The notes under the pieces: model-generated | The model's database searches: none | What the model was told of the DNA's origin: nothing | Seen by the model: only the letters and a program-made list of their open reading frames with translations | Shown here: piece after piece, positions 33,021-40,998 of the stretch | Layout: each line of letters starts with the position of its first letter | Numbering within the stretch: position 1 is the first letter of the stretch | Position numbers and translations under genes: made by a program | From: an uncultured bacterium | GTDB lineage: Bacteria; Omnitrophota; Gorgyraeia; Ghiorseimicrobiales; Ghiorseimicrobiaceae | Assembly: GCA_913009335.1 (NCBI GenBank) | Contig: CAJVXN010000015.1 | Coordinates: 1-43,645 of the forward strand | Length of the DNA: 43,645 bases | Direction of reading: 5' to 3'

Positions 33021-33716
33021 ATGATAAAACTTTCACCGACAACCGGGCTGCATCTTTTTCAGGAATGCCCGAGGTGTTTCTGGATGCATTATAATAAGAG
33101 AGTGCGACGTCCGCGGGGTATATTTCCTTCACTACCCGGAGGCATGGATCTTGTGATTAAAGATTATTTTGATAAGTATCGCTCAGAATTGCCGCCGGAG
33201 CTTGTTGGTAAAGTTGAAGGAACATTGATGCCGAATTTAAATCTGATGCAGGAGTGGCGTAATTGGCGCACGGGATTAGAATATCATGATAAAAAACTGG
33301 ATGCTGTTTTATTTGGAGCCCTGGATGATTGCTTGTTAGATGAAGTCGCCTATATTCCCATAGATTATAAAACACGCGGTAGTGCTCCGGGTGAAGCTGA
33401 TTCAAAGAAATATTATCGGACTCAGCTTGAGACATATAATCTTCTTTTAAGCGCAAATGGTTATAAAATAAAGGATTTTGCTTATTTAGTCTATTATTAT
33501 CCGAAAGAGGTTAGAAGAGGTGGATTAATAGAGTTTGATATTAAAATAGTTAAGATTGAGACCGATATAGAAAGAACTAGAAAGATATTTTCCTCAGCGG
33601 TAGAGCTGCTTAGAGGGCCAATGCCTTCTGATGCGGGCAGCTGTGAGCATTGCCTCTGGCTTAAAAAAAGAGGCAGTTGGGAACCTAAGAAATTACCTAC
33701 GGATTTATTCGAATAA
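33021..33716 (+). CDS. PD-(D/E)XK nuclease superfamily protein (RecB/Cas4-like)
   Basis: A 231-residue protein with the RecB-family nuclease core. The active site is GALDDCLLD and then PIDYKTRG (Asp...Asp-x-Lys), followed by the QLETYNLLL helix. Pairs of cysteines at the two ends (ECPRCFW near residue 16 and SCEHCLWL near residue 208) could hold an Fe-S cluster as in Cas4/AddB-type nucleases, although those usually have one plus three Cys. There are no cas genes or CRISPR repeats nearby, so a repair role is more likely. Confidence 0.85.
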   Translation: MIKLSPTTGLHLFQECPRCFWMHYNKRVRRPRGIFPSLPGGMDLVIKDYFDKYRSELPPELVGKVEGTLMPNLNLMQEWRNWRTGLEYHDKKLDAVLFGALDDCLLDEVAYIPIDYKTRGSAPGEADSKKYYRTQLETYNLLLSANGYKIKDFAYLVYYYPKEVRRGGLIEFDIKIVKIETDIERTRKIFSSAVELLRGPMPSDAGSCEHCLWLKKRGSWEPKKLPTDLFE

Positions 33717-33786
33717 ACAATCTTAAAAACTTACTTAACTCTTCTGTTATCATAGCGTTCCTCTCTAGCAATATTCGCAAAAAATC

Positions 33787-33815
33787 TTGGCAATAAGGGA
33801 TAAATTTGGTATGAT
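33787..33815 (+). promoter_or_regulatory. Strong promoter before the tRNA-like region
   Basis: TTGGCA at 33787-33792, a 17-base spacer and TATGAT at 33810-33815. Transcription would start near 33822, ten bases before the tRNA-like sequence, and run through tRNA-Thr. Confidence 0.7.
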
Positions 33816-33831
33816 ATAGCCCTGTAAATTT

Positions 33832-33989
33832 GTCGATGTAGCTTGAGTTGGCAGAGTCCCGAAGGTAGCAATTTCAAAACTAGCTTAGCTTCGGGATCCC
33901 GAAGAGAAAACTGTGTAGAATAAACTTCATTCGGGACAACGTTTTCGTAAAGCGTGGGTTGCCCTGCTCGTGAGACGGGGGCATCGGCT
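33832..33989 (+). ncRNA. tRNA-like sequence interrupted by two palindromes
   Basis: The ends form a 7-bp acceptor-like stem, GTCGATG 33832-33838 with CATCGGC 33982-33988. Then comes TA, a D-arm GCTT...GAGC containing AGTTGGCA as in the real tRNA-Thr, and an anticodon arm ACGTT-TTCGTAA-AGCGT (33939-33955) with anticodon CGT. The second half of the D stem is split by 80 bases (33857-33936). Removing them leaves 77 nt, a normal tRNA length. The T arm is not canonical (CCCTG with CGGGG, nine-base loop). It is either a decayed tRNA-Thr or an unusual tRNA-like RNA; a promoter stands directly upstream. Confidence 0.6.
33857..33936 (+). repeat. Two tandem 40-nt palindromic elements
   Basis: Unit 1 (33857-33896) runs from TCCCGAAG to CTTCGGGA, unit 2 (33897-33936) from TCCCGAAG to TTCGGGA. 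Each is a hairpin with a long loop; the loops differ. The junction forms a perfect 16-base palindrome at 33889-33904. Exact tandem placement inside the tRNA-like sequence indicates insertion. Confidence 0.8.
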
Positions 33990-34000
33990 TGAAATGATAT

Positions 34001-34073
34001 GCCCGCATAGCTCAGTTGGCAGAGCGATGCTTTCGTAAAGCAAAGGTCGTGGGTTCGATTCCCTCTGCGGGCT
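34001..34073 (+). tRNA. tRNA-Thr(CGT)
   Basis: A 73-nt cloverleaf. The acceptor stem GCCCGCA pairs with TGCGGGC, discriminator T, no CCA encoded. D arm is GCTCAGTTGGCAGAGC. The anticodon loop TTCGTAA gives CGT for Thr ACG codons. Two mismatches are seen (first pair of the anticodon stem, A-A, and one T-T in the T stem), so function is likely but not certain. Confidence 0.85.
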
Positions 34074-34094
34074 TTAGATTTAAAAACTAAAGAA

Positions 34095-35366
34095 ATGGCA
34101 AGATTTGCAGAAGTATTAAAAAATAAAAATTTTTTCCTGCTCTGGCTGGGGCAGATTATTTCCCAATTTGGCGATAAACTAACCCAGATGGCCCTGATTG
34201 CTCTTGTTTATCAACGGGCGCCGGGTTCAGCCCTGCAGCTTGCCAAGGTAATTTCTTTTACGATTATTCCCGTATTTATAATTGGACCTCTCGCCGGTGT
34301 GTATGTAGATAGATGGGATAGGCGCAAGACGATGTATATCTGTGATGTATTGCGCTGTCTGTTTGTTTTATTGATCCCGTTGTCGATGTTCTTTTATAAA
34401 GATTTAATATTATCCATTTATATAATCGTATTTCTTATCTTTTGCATAGGAAGATTTTTCGTACCAGCGAAGATGTCAATAATTCCTGATTTAGTAGAAG
34501 AAAAAGATCTCCTTTTAGCTAATTCTTTGTTTACCAACACAGGCATGATTGCTGCGGTTTTAGGTCTCGGTTTAAGTGGAATACTTGTTTTTTGGGTAGG
34601 GGCAAAGGGTGGTTTTTATTTAGATTCCTTAACATTTTTGATTTCCGGAATTTGTATCTTTTTAATCAGCAAGAAAATAGGTTCTTTTAAGAAAGAAAGC
34701 ATTGTAACTGTTAGTAAAGAAGTTCTAGAGGTAATCCAAAAATCCGTTGCCGGAGAAATGAAAGAAGGTATTTTATATCTGGTTAGGCATAAAGAATTAC
34801 GTTTTGTTATCGGAATTCTTTTTTTATTGTGGGCAGCCTTAGGCAGTATTTATACGGTAATCATTGTCTTTGTTCAGCAGTCACTTCATTCCGTGACTAG
34901 AGATTTAGGGATTTTAGGAATGTTTATCGGCGCGGGGTTATTTGTCGGCTCGCTTATATACGGTAGGTTCGGGCAAAAAATGTCCTTATTTAAAACGATA
35001 TTTTTATCACTTAGCTCCAGCGGAATTGTTTTGGCAGTTTTTGCCTTTGTTTTAAAGGTCGCTCCCAGTTTTTCATCAGCGGCAGTTTTAGTATTCATCT
35101 TAGGTGTGTTTGCTTCACCGATAGTAATCGCTTGTACTACTTTGGTTCATCAGGTAAGTCATAATGAGATGCGTGGTAAGATATTTAGTTCTTTAGAGAT
35201 CATAAACCACTTTGCTTTTCTAGTGTTTATGTTTATAAGTGCGCTTATTGCTGATAAAGTAGGACAGGATAAAATCCTTATTGGAGTAGGGGTTATTTTG
35301 ATAATTTCAGGAATTTTAGGGTTAATATTTGATGACAAAAATAGACGAGAAAAAAGAATTAACTGA
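34095..35366 (+). CDS. MFS transporter (MFS_3/EntS-like exporter)
   Basis: A 423-residue major facilitator with about 12 membrane helices. The start NKNFFLLWLGQIISQFGDKLTQMALIALVYQ and the loop motif GPLAGVYVDRWDRRKTMYICD between helices 2 and 3 are typical for the exporter subgroup related to enterobactin exporter EntS and macrolide efflux proteins. The substrate is unknown. It begins 21 bases after tRNA-Thr without a clear Shine-Dalgarno, and its end overlaps rnfC by 35 bases, so it may be co-transcribed with the Rnf operon. Confidence 0.9.
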   Translation: MARFAEVLKNKNFFLLWLGQIISQFGDKLTQMALIALVYQRAPGSALQLAKVISFTIIPVFIIGPLAGVYVDRWDRRKTMYICDVLRCLFVLLIPLSMFFYKDLILSIYIIVFLIFCIGRFFVPAKMSIIPDLVEEKDLLLANSLFTNTGMIAAVLGLGLSGILVFWVGAKGGFYLDSLTFLISGICIFLISKKIGSFKKESIVTVSKEVLEVIQKSVAGEMKEGILYLVRHKELRFVIGILFLLWAALGSIYTVIIVFVQQSLHSVTRDLGILGMFIGAGLFVGSLIYGRFGQKMSLFKTIFLSLSSSGIVLAVFAFVLKVAPSFSSAAVLVFILGVFASPIVIACTTLVHQVSHNEMRGKIFSSLEIINHFAFLVFMFISALIADKVGQDKILIGVGVILIISGILGLIFDDKNRREKRIN

Positions 35367-36606
35367 AAAAGTATCCGTAAAAAATGCGCCTTTGCCGGAT
35401 ACGGTATATATCTCCTTGGTACAGCATTTGGGAAAGCCGAATGATTTATTAGATGTAGGAGTCGGCGATATTGTTAAGACGGGACAGTTGCTTGCTCATG
35501 CGGATGCTCTTGTTACAAGCCCGATACATTCTTCTGTAAATGGCAAGGTTTTAAAAATTACTGATTGGCCGCATCCTGTTTTAGGTAAAACAAAGACAAT
35601 CGTTATTGAAAGGGATAAGGAAGCTGTTGAAGAGGAATTTGTCTTACGTAGCAAGGAAGAGGTTGATGGTTTATCCATTGATCAATTACGCAATATAATA
35701 AAAGACTGCGGTATTGTAGGCATGGGGGGTGCTACATTTCCTTCTCATGTAAAACTCGCTCCTCCAAAGCCGATAGACAGTCTTATTATAAACGGCGCGG
35801 AATGTGAGCCGTATCTAACAAGCGATAACCGTCTTATGGTGGAAAACCCTAAAGAAATATTAGAAGGCGTGTGTATTATTGCTAAAATATTAAATACTGC
35901 GAATGTTTACATTGCTGTTGAAGATAATAAGCCTGAAGCAATCAAGGAATTTAAAAATCAAGTTTTAGATTTTAAATTAAAAGTTTTAAAGACGCAGTAT
36001 CCGCAGGGCGCTGAGAAACAATTAATATATTCGGTATTAAAGAGAAAGGTTCCTTCAGGTAAGCTTCCGTTTGAAGTGGGAGTGGTTGTACATAATGTAG
36101 CAACGGCATTCGCCATATTTGAGGCAGTATATAAAAATAAGCCTCTTTATGAAAGAATAGTTACGGTAACAGGTGATATATTTGAGAATCCCGGTAATTT
36201 TAAAGTAAGGATTGGGACACCGATTAAAGATTTGATTTCTATCGCAGGTCCTTTAAAGAAAGAAATAAAAAAGATAATTATGGGTGGCCCGATGATGGGC
36301 ATAGCGCAGGGCACTGATGAAGTACCCATAATTAAAGGAAGCAGCGGCGTGCTTGTTTTGGCTGATGATGAAGTAGCAGAAGCAGAAGAGGGAGCTTGTA
36401 TAAGATGCGGTGAATGTATTAAGAATTGCCCTATGGGGCTTTCACCTGCTTTAATAAGTGCGGCTGCATCTAAGGGGAAGTGGGATTTAGCTAAGGATTA
36501 TGGTTTGCTGGATTGTGTTGAATGTGGTTTATGCGCCTACAGCTGTCCTGTAAATAAGAATATTGTCCAGTGGGTTAAATACGCCAAAACAAAAATTAAA
36601 CGATGA
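35332..36606 (+). CDS. rnfC: Rnf complex subunit C (electron transport, FMN/Fe-S)
   Basis: The peripheral subunit of the Rnf ferredoxin:NAD+ oxidoreductase, which couples electron transfer to Na+ or H+ transport. It shows VYISLVQHLGKPNDLLDVGVGDIV, GKVLKI, GMGGATFPSHVKL, the INGAECEPYLTSD nucleotide/flavin-site block and two 4Fe-4S motifs (CIRCGECIKNCPMG and CVECGLCAYSCPV). At 424 residues it lacks the usual HPP-type N-terminal motif and the long C-terminal extension of some RnfC. The ATG at 35332 lies inside the MFS gene. It overlaps rnfG by 4 bases. Confidence 0.95.
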   Translation: MTKIDEKKELTEKVSVKNAPLPDTVYISLVQHLGKPNDLLDVGVGDIVKTGQLLAHADALVTSPIHSSVNGKVLKITDWPHPVLGKTKTIVIERDKEAVEEEFVLRSKEEVDGLSIDQLRNIIKDCGIVGMGGATFPSHVKLAPPKPIDSLIINGAECEPYLTSDNRLMVENPKEILEGVCIIAKILNTANVYIAVEDNKPEAIKEFKNQVLDFKLKVLKTQYPQGAEKQLIYSVLKRKVPSGKLPFEVGVVVHNVATAFAIFEAVYKNKPLYERIVTVTGDIFENPGNFKVRIGTPIKDLISIAGPLKKEIKKIIMGGPMMGIAQGTDEVPIIKGSSGVLVLADDEVAEAEEGACIRCGECIKNCPMGLSPALISAAASKGKWDLAKDYGLLDCVECGLCAYSCPVNKNIVQWVKYAKTKIKR

Positions 36607-37193
36607 AGAATGATTTATTAAAATTCAGCCTGATTCTTTTTGCGATATGTTTTTTTGCGGGTGGTCTTCTTTCTTGGGTAAATTTTATTACTAAGGATAA
36701 AATTGCTTTTCAGAAATATCAACAAGAGCAAAATGCTTTACGGGAAGTTTTTTCTTACGCGGATAATTTCGAGTCGGTTACAAAAGATGGTGATATTCTG
36801 TATTATAAGGCTTTAAATCAAGAAGGGGATGTTTTAGGTTATTGTGTTTTAGCATCAAGACGTGGATATTCCAGCGTAATTGAGACAATGGTGGGGATAG
36901 ATAAAGAAGGCAAAGTTTCCGGGATTAAAATATTAGCACAGAATGAAACACCGGGGTTAGGGGTAAAAATAATAGAGCTGGCCAGCCAGGTGACACTTAT
37001 TGAGGTTTTAACAGGTAAAGCCAAGAAAGATGAAAAGCAAAAACCCTGGTTTGAGGAACGTTTTAGCAATAAGAAAATAGCGGATATTGATACGGTTGAA
37101 GCTATAACAGGCGCGACTATTTCATCCGAGGCTGTTATAAAATCCGTTAAAGAAAAAGCAGAAGAAATCATAAGCTTGGTTAAATATGAATAA
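36603..37193 (+). CDS. rnfG: Rnf complex subunit G (FMN-binding)
   Basis: A 196-residue membrane-anchored flavoprotein. The N-terminal helix (SLILFAICFFAGGLLSWVNFIT) anchors it. The FMN-binding domain has GIKILAQNETPGLGVKI and the flavinylation motif ITGATISSEAV, whose Thr should carry covalent FMN. It overlaps rnfC by 4 and rnfD by 8 bases. It stands before rnfD, whereas many Rnf operons have D before G. Confidence 0.94.
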   Translation: MKNDLLKFSLILFAICFFAGGLLSWVNFITKDKIAFQKYQQEQNALREVFSYADNFESVTKDGDILYYKALNQEGDVLGYCVLASRRGYSSVIETMVGIDKEGKVSGIKILAQNETPGLGVKIIELASQVTLIEVLTGKAKKDEKQKPWFEERFSNKKIADIDTVEAITGATISSEAVIKSVKEKAEEIISLVKYE

Positions 37194-38124
37194 TAATTTA
37201 GTTGTTTCAACATCTCCGCACATACACCGTCACGAATCTACCGCGACTATTATGTGGGCAGTGGTTATCGCTCTTATTCCTTCCGGTATTGGCTCTGTGT
37301 GGATATTCGGATTAAGCGCTCTTTGGGTAATACTAACCGGGGTTTTATCTGCTGTAGTATTTGAAGTATTGATACAGCGTTTAAGAGGGCAGGAGGTTTC
37401 TGTATTAGACGGCAGTGCTGTTTTAACAGGCCTTTTACTTACTTATAATTTACCGCCAGTTGTTCCTTTGTGGATTCCGGTTGTGGGGAGTTTTTTTGCT
37501 ATTGCAATTGTCAAACATGCGTTTGGAGGATTAGGTAGAAATATTTTTAACCCGGCTTTGGCGGGCAGGGCGTTTTTACTTGCGGCCTGGCCCACATATA
37601 TGACTACGTTTCATGCTCCTTATGATGCGCTAACTACTGCTACGCCTCTTGCTTTATTGAAAGAGGGTAAGATTTTAAATTTGGCAGAAATGAATTTAAC
37701 TTATGGTGATTTATTCTTTGGTGGCAGAGCCGGATGTATCGGAGAGGTTTGTATTGGGTTGCTTATTTTAGGAGCGATATTTTTATGGGTAAGAGGGGTA
37801 TTTTCGCTTCATGCTCCATTTGCATTTATCGCGACTCTTGCTTTATTTAGCTGGGCGTTTGGGGGTACAGCGTTATTTTCCGGAGATTGGATATTTGCCA
37901 TTCTTTCCGGAGGTCTTATTCTGGGCGCATTCTTCATGGCTACCGATTATGTAACTACACCTTTAACGCTCAAGGGGCAGGCGATTTTTGGTATAGGATG
38001 CGGATTGATTACATTTGTTATAAGAAAATGGGGCGGGTATCCTGAAGGGGTTAGTTATTCTATACTTATGATGAATGCCTTTACTCCTTTAATAGATAGG
38101 TATGTTAGGCCGAAGAGGTATTAA
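37186..38124 (+). CDS. rnfD: Rnf complex subunit D
   Basis: A 312-residue integral membrane subunit with about nine to ten helices. The start SPHIHRHESTATIMW, GRNIFNPALAGRAFLLAAWP and the flavinylation-type motif DALTTATPLALLKEG (Thr in TTAT) are typical; the end block FFMATDYVTTPLTLKGQ is also diagnostic. It carries covalent FMN in studied complexes. A double-hairpin element starts right after the stop. Confidence 0.95.
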   Translation: MNNNLVVSTSPHIHRHESTATIMWAVVIALIPSGIGSVWIFGLSALWVILTGVLSAVVFEVLIQRLRGQEVSVLDGSAVLTGLLLTYNLPPVVPLWIPVVGSFFAIAIVKHAFGGLGRNIFNPALAGRAFLLAAWPTYMTTFHAPYDALTTATPLALLKEGKILNLAEMNLTYGDLFFGGRAGCIGEVCIGLLILGAIFLWVRGVFSLHAPFAFIATLALFSWAFGGTALFSGDWIFAILSGGLILGAFFMATDYVTTPLTLKGQAIFGIGCGLITFVIRKWGGYPEGVSYSILMMNAFTPLIDRYVRPKRY

Positions 38125-38261
38125 GTGAGGCCACATCTTATGGAGCGTAAGAGCTCATAAGATGTTTGGCCGAATCTAACCCTTGACATCAAAGATGTCA
38201 AGGGTCTAACTCGCACAGTGAGCTATGTTCATTAACATTTCATAACCCACGTGTTCATAAG
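38125..38261 (+). promoter_or_regulatory. Double-hairpin intergenic element before rnfE
   Basis: Hairpin 1 is GGCC plus ACATCTTATG (38129-38142) with CATAAGATGT, a TT bulge and GGCC (38156-38171). Hairpin 2 is a perfect 12-bp stem, 38179-38190 with 38194-38205, loop AAA. A third small hairpin ATGTT/AACAT is at 38225-38238. The first 15 bases, including the stop, match the element after rnfA. No T-run follows, so it is not a plain terminator. Confidence 0.65.
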
Positions 38262-38861
38262 ATGAAAAAGTTAATAGTCGAATTCATCAAAGGAATAATT
38301 AAAGAAAATCCCGTACTTGTTTTAGTATTGGGCCTGTGCCCCATACTTGCGGTATCGGTATCTTGTGTAAATGCCATTGGTATGGGAGTAGCTTCTACGT
38401 TTGTTCTTTTAGGCTCGAATATTATTATTTCATCTTTACGAAAGATTATTCCGGAAAAAATTCGTATCCCTTGTTTTGTCGTAGTAATTGCGACATTTGT
38501 AACGATTGTTGAGATGTTGCTTAAAGCTTACTTTCCTGTGCTGGATAGGTCCTTGGGAATTTTTGTTCCTTTGATAGTGGTTAATTGTATTGTATTAGGC
38601 AGGGCAGAGGCCTTTGCTTCAAAGCGTAATATCGTACATTCAATATTTGACGCTTTAGGTATGGGCTGCGGTTTTACATTAGCGCTTCTTATAATATCAT
38701 CAATCAGGGAAATTCTAGGCTCAGGTAAAATTTTCGGTTTTGTCCTGATAAAAGGGTTTGAACCGGCCTCGATTATGATTTTAGCCCCCGGGGCATTATT
38801 GACACTAGGTTTTATAATTGCTTTTACGCAACTAAAAAAAAGTAAAGGGAAAGAGTTATGA
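38262..38861 (+). CDS. rnfE: Rnf complex subunit E
   Basis: A 199-residue membrane subunit with six helices, of the RnfA/RnfE (NqrD/E) pair. The start FIKGIIKENPVLVLVLGLCPILAVS, the VPLIVVNCIVLGRAEAFAS block and GMGCGFTLALLIISSIREILGSG are diagnostic; the conserved Cys residues ligate the membrane-buried 2Fe-2S cluster with RnfA. There is no Shine-Dalgarno; the ATG follows a CATAAG that repeats part of hairpin 1. It overlaps rnfA by 4 bases. Confidence 0.95.
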   Translation: MKKLIVEFIKGIIKENPVLVLVLGLCPILAVSVSCVNAIGMGVASTFVLLGSNIIISSLRKIIPEKIRIPCFVVVIATFVTIVEMLLKAYFPVLDRSLGIFVPLIVVNCIVLGRAEAFASKRNIVHSIFDALGMGCGFTLALLIISSIREILGSGKIFGFVLIKGFEPASIMILAPGALLTLGFIIAFTQLKKSKGKEL

Positions 38862-39466
38862 GTTTAAGTAGTTTAATAATGATCATCATTAGCATGGTCT
38901 TTATTAATAATTTCATCCTTTCGAAATTCCTGGGGATGTGCCCGTTTATCGGTGTATCCCGCGAAACAAAACCCGCGGTAAGTATGGGTATTGCCGTTAC
39001 ATTTGTTATGGGCTGTTCATCCGTTATCACCTGGCTATTGTATAGATATATACTCATCCCTTTTAATGTAACATATCTTAGAACGATTACATTCATTTTG
39101 GTTATTGCCGCCTTTGTGCAATTAGTTGAGATGATTATCAGAAAGTTTAGTATTACTTTATACCGGGCCTTAGGAATATATCTTCCGCTTATAACTACTA
39201 ATTGCGCGATTTTGGGTGTTACGATATTAAACACAAATGAATTTTTTAAGGATTCAGCTACTTTACCGGGTAGTTTTATCCTTAGTTTTACCCAGAGTAT
39301 ATTCGCTGGCGTAGGTTTTACCTTAGCTTTACTTTTGATGTCGGCGATAAGGGAGAGACTGGAGTTTGTTGATGTTCCCGAGAGCATGAAGGGCATTCCT
39401 ATTGCGTTTATTGTCGCAGCATTGATGAGTCTTGCGTTTATGGGATTTGGAGGTTTTAAATTTTAA
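38858..39466 (+). CDS. rnfA: Rnf complex subunit A
   Basis: A 202-residue membrane subunit, paralogous to RnfE with inverted topology. NNFILSKFLGMCPFIGVSRE, LPLITTNCAILG and GVGFTLALLLMSAIRERLE are the family marks, including the Cys residues for the shared 2Fe-2S cluster. The start overlaps rnfE. After the stop comes a structured 130-base spacer before rnfB. Confidence 0.96.
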   Translation: MSLSSLIMIIISMVFINNFILSKFLGMCPFIGVSRETKPAVSMGIAVTFVMGCSSVITWLLYRYILIPFNVTYLRTITFILVIAAFVQLVEMIIRKFSITLYRALGIYLPLITTNCAILGVTILNTNEFFKDSATLPGSFILSFTQSIFAGVGFTLALLLMSAIRERLEFVDVPESMKGIPIAFIVAALMSLAFMGFGGFKF

Positions 39467-39596
39467 GTGAAGCCACAACTTATGGAAGCTGTAGGCTTAG
39501 CATAAGTTGTATGGGTGAACTTATCCCGACAGTTGCAAGAAAATTTATTCTAAATTTTAGCAGTGTTTTGCTGTCGGGGTTAGTCATAGGATAATT
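39467..39596 (+). promoter_or_regulatory. Double-hairpin intergenic element before rnfB
   Basis: Hairpin 1 is ACAACTTATG 39475-39484 with CATAAGTTGT 39501-39510, with an inner AAGC/GCTT stem. Hairpin 2 is CCCGACAG 39525-39532 with CTGTCGGG 39571-39578, enclosing AAAATTTA 39540-39547 with TAAATTTT 39551-39558. Compared with the element after rnfD, one stem pair has changed on both sides (ATCTT/AAGAT to AACTT/AAGTT). Confidence 0.65.
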
Positions 39597-40385
39597 ATGG
39601 AATTTTTACTGCCTGTTATAGTTTTAAGTTTATTAGGCCTTGGTTTTGGTTTGGGTTTAGCTCTTGCTTCAAAGAAATTATGTGTCCAGGAAGACCCCAG
39701 GCTTACCCAGATAATGAAGGCTCTTCCCGGGGCAAACTGCGGAGCATGCGGTAAACCGGGATGTATTGGTTTTGCTGAGGAATTGATACAGGGGGCGGTT
39801 AGTATTTCCGCATGTGTTGCTACAGAGGAAGAAGAAAAGGCTGAGATATCTAAAGTTTTAGGTGTGGAGGTAGGTGAGACGGTAAAGACCGTGGCTGTTC
39901 TTCATTGCAATGGCGGTAAAAAGGTAAAAGACAGATTTGTATATAAAGGAGTTAAGACGTGTGCCGCGAGTAATTTAGTCATGGGAGGGCAAAAGGCATG
40001 CGCATACGGATGCTTAGGATTTGGTGATTGTGTTTTAGCCTGCCCTTTCGGGGCGATGGAGATGGGAGAAGAGGGGCTTCCTAAAGTAATCGAAGGTAAA
40101 TGTAAGGCATGCGGTAAGTGTGTTTCTGCCTGTCCTAAAAATTTATTTTCTCTTAACCGTCAAGATAAGCCTTATTATACAAATTGTGTATCGAAGGATT
40201 TAGGCAAGCAGGTAATGAGTGTATGTAAGGTAGGATGTATTGCCTGTCGTAAGTGTCAAAGGTCGTGCCCTCATCAGGCAATAGAGATAAAGAATAACCT
40301 GGCAGTATTTGATTATGCAAAATGTCAAAATTCCGGCGAGTGTCTTAAGGTTTGTCCGACAAAGGCAATAGCAAAGCGAGGGTGA
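39597..40385 (+). CDS. rnfB: Rnf complex subunit B (polyferredoxin)
   Basis: A 262-residue subunit thought to receive electrons from ferredoxin. One N-terminal helix (LLPVIVLSLLGLGFGLGLALA), then the four-Cys GANCGACGKPGC...C block, then a run of 4Fe-4S motifs: CAYGCLGFGDCVLACPF, CKACGKCVSACPK, CIACRKCQRSCPH and CQNSGECLKVCPT. The gene completes the order C-G-D-E-A-B. purN follows after four bases. Confidence 0.95.
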   Translation: MEFLLPVIVLSLLGLGFGLGLALASKKLCVQEDPRLTQIMKALPGANCGACGKPGCIGFAEELIQGAVSISACVATEEEEKAEISKVLGVEVGETVKTVAVLHCNGGKKVKDRFVYKGVKTCAASNLVMGGQKACAYGCLGFGDCVLACPFGAMEMGEEGLPKVIEGKCKACGKCVSACPKNLFSLNRQDKPYYTNCVSKDLGKQVMSVCKVGCIACRKCQRSCPHQAIEIKNNLAVFDYAKCQNSGECLKVCPTKAIAKRG

Positions 40386-40389
40386 TAAA

Positions 40390-40998
40390 ATGAATATTGC
40401 TGTATTTGCTTCAGGCAGAGGTACTAATTTATCGGCAATCATCAGAGCGCAAAAGACAGGCAAGCTTAATGTTAATATCTCTCTTATGATTACGGATAAT
40501 CCTAAAGCGCCTGCTATCAGCAAGGCAAAAAGGGCAGGGGTTAAGACTGTCGTTATAAAGCGTAAAGATTTTGCTGATAAGACAGGGTTTGAGCGGGAGA
40601 TTATAAAGAACCTAAAAGCAGCTAATATTGATTTAATAGTACTTGCCGGTTTTATGCGTATATTAGGCCCGGATTTAATTAATGGTTTTCATAATAAAAT
40701 TATTAATATCCATCCCGCGCTTCTTCCTTCTTTTAAGGGGGCGCACGCAATAGCTGATGCTTTTGACTATGGAGTTAAGATTACGGGGGTTACGGTTCAT
40801 TTTGTAGATAGCCAAATAGATTGCGGCCCGATAATACTTCAGAAAGAAATAGAGATCAAAGAAACTGAAACTCCCCAAAGTCTAGAGAAGAAGATCCATA
40901 AAACAGAACACAAGATTTATCCTGAGGCGATTAATTTAATTCTGCAGGGCAGGGTAAAAATCGAGGGAAGAAAAGTTAAAATAACTTCTCTTTCTTAA
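40390..40998 (+). CDS. purN: Phosphoribosylglycinamide formyltransferase
   Basis: It transfers a formyl group from 10-formyltetrahydrofolate to GAR in purine synthesis. The 202-residue length is typical. VFASGRGTNLSAIIRA at the start binds the phosphate; IINIHPALLPSFKGAHA contains the catalytic Asn and His, and DSQIDCGPIILQ the Asp. It follows rnfB closely and is probably in the same transcript, an unrelated metabolic tail. The end converges with and overlaps the minus-strand lipoprotein gene by 23 bases. Confidence 0.96.
   Translation: MNIAVFASGRGTNLSAIIRAQKTGKLNVNISLMITDNPKAPAISKAKRAGVKTVVIKRKDFADKTGFEREIIKNLKAANIDLIVLAGFMRILGPDLINGFHNKIINIHPALLPSFKGAHAIADAFDYGVKITGVTVHFVDSQIDCGPIILQKEIEIKETETPQSLEKKIHKTEHKIYPEAINLILQGRVKIEGRKVKITSLS

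Noticed and set aside
33021-33716. Cas4 of a CRISPR system
   Set aside because: There are no other cas genes and no repeats with spacers in the window; the Cys pattern (two plus two) also differs from typical Cas4.
33857-33936. Possible CRISPR array or group I intron in the tRNA-like gene
   Set aside because: Only two units with palindromic ends and differing loops, no spacers of constant size, no cas genes, and 80 bases is too short for a group I intron with its conserved core.
38179-38205. Plain intrinsic terminator within the rnf operon
   Set aside because: The 12-bp hairpin has no T-run after it, and a related structured spacer occurs after rnfA, so a shared element is the better explanation.
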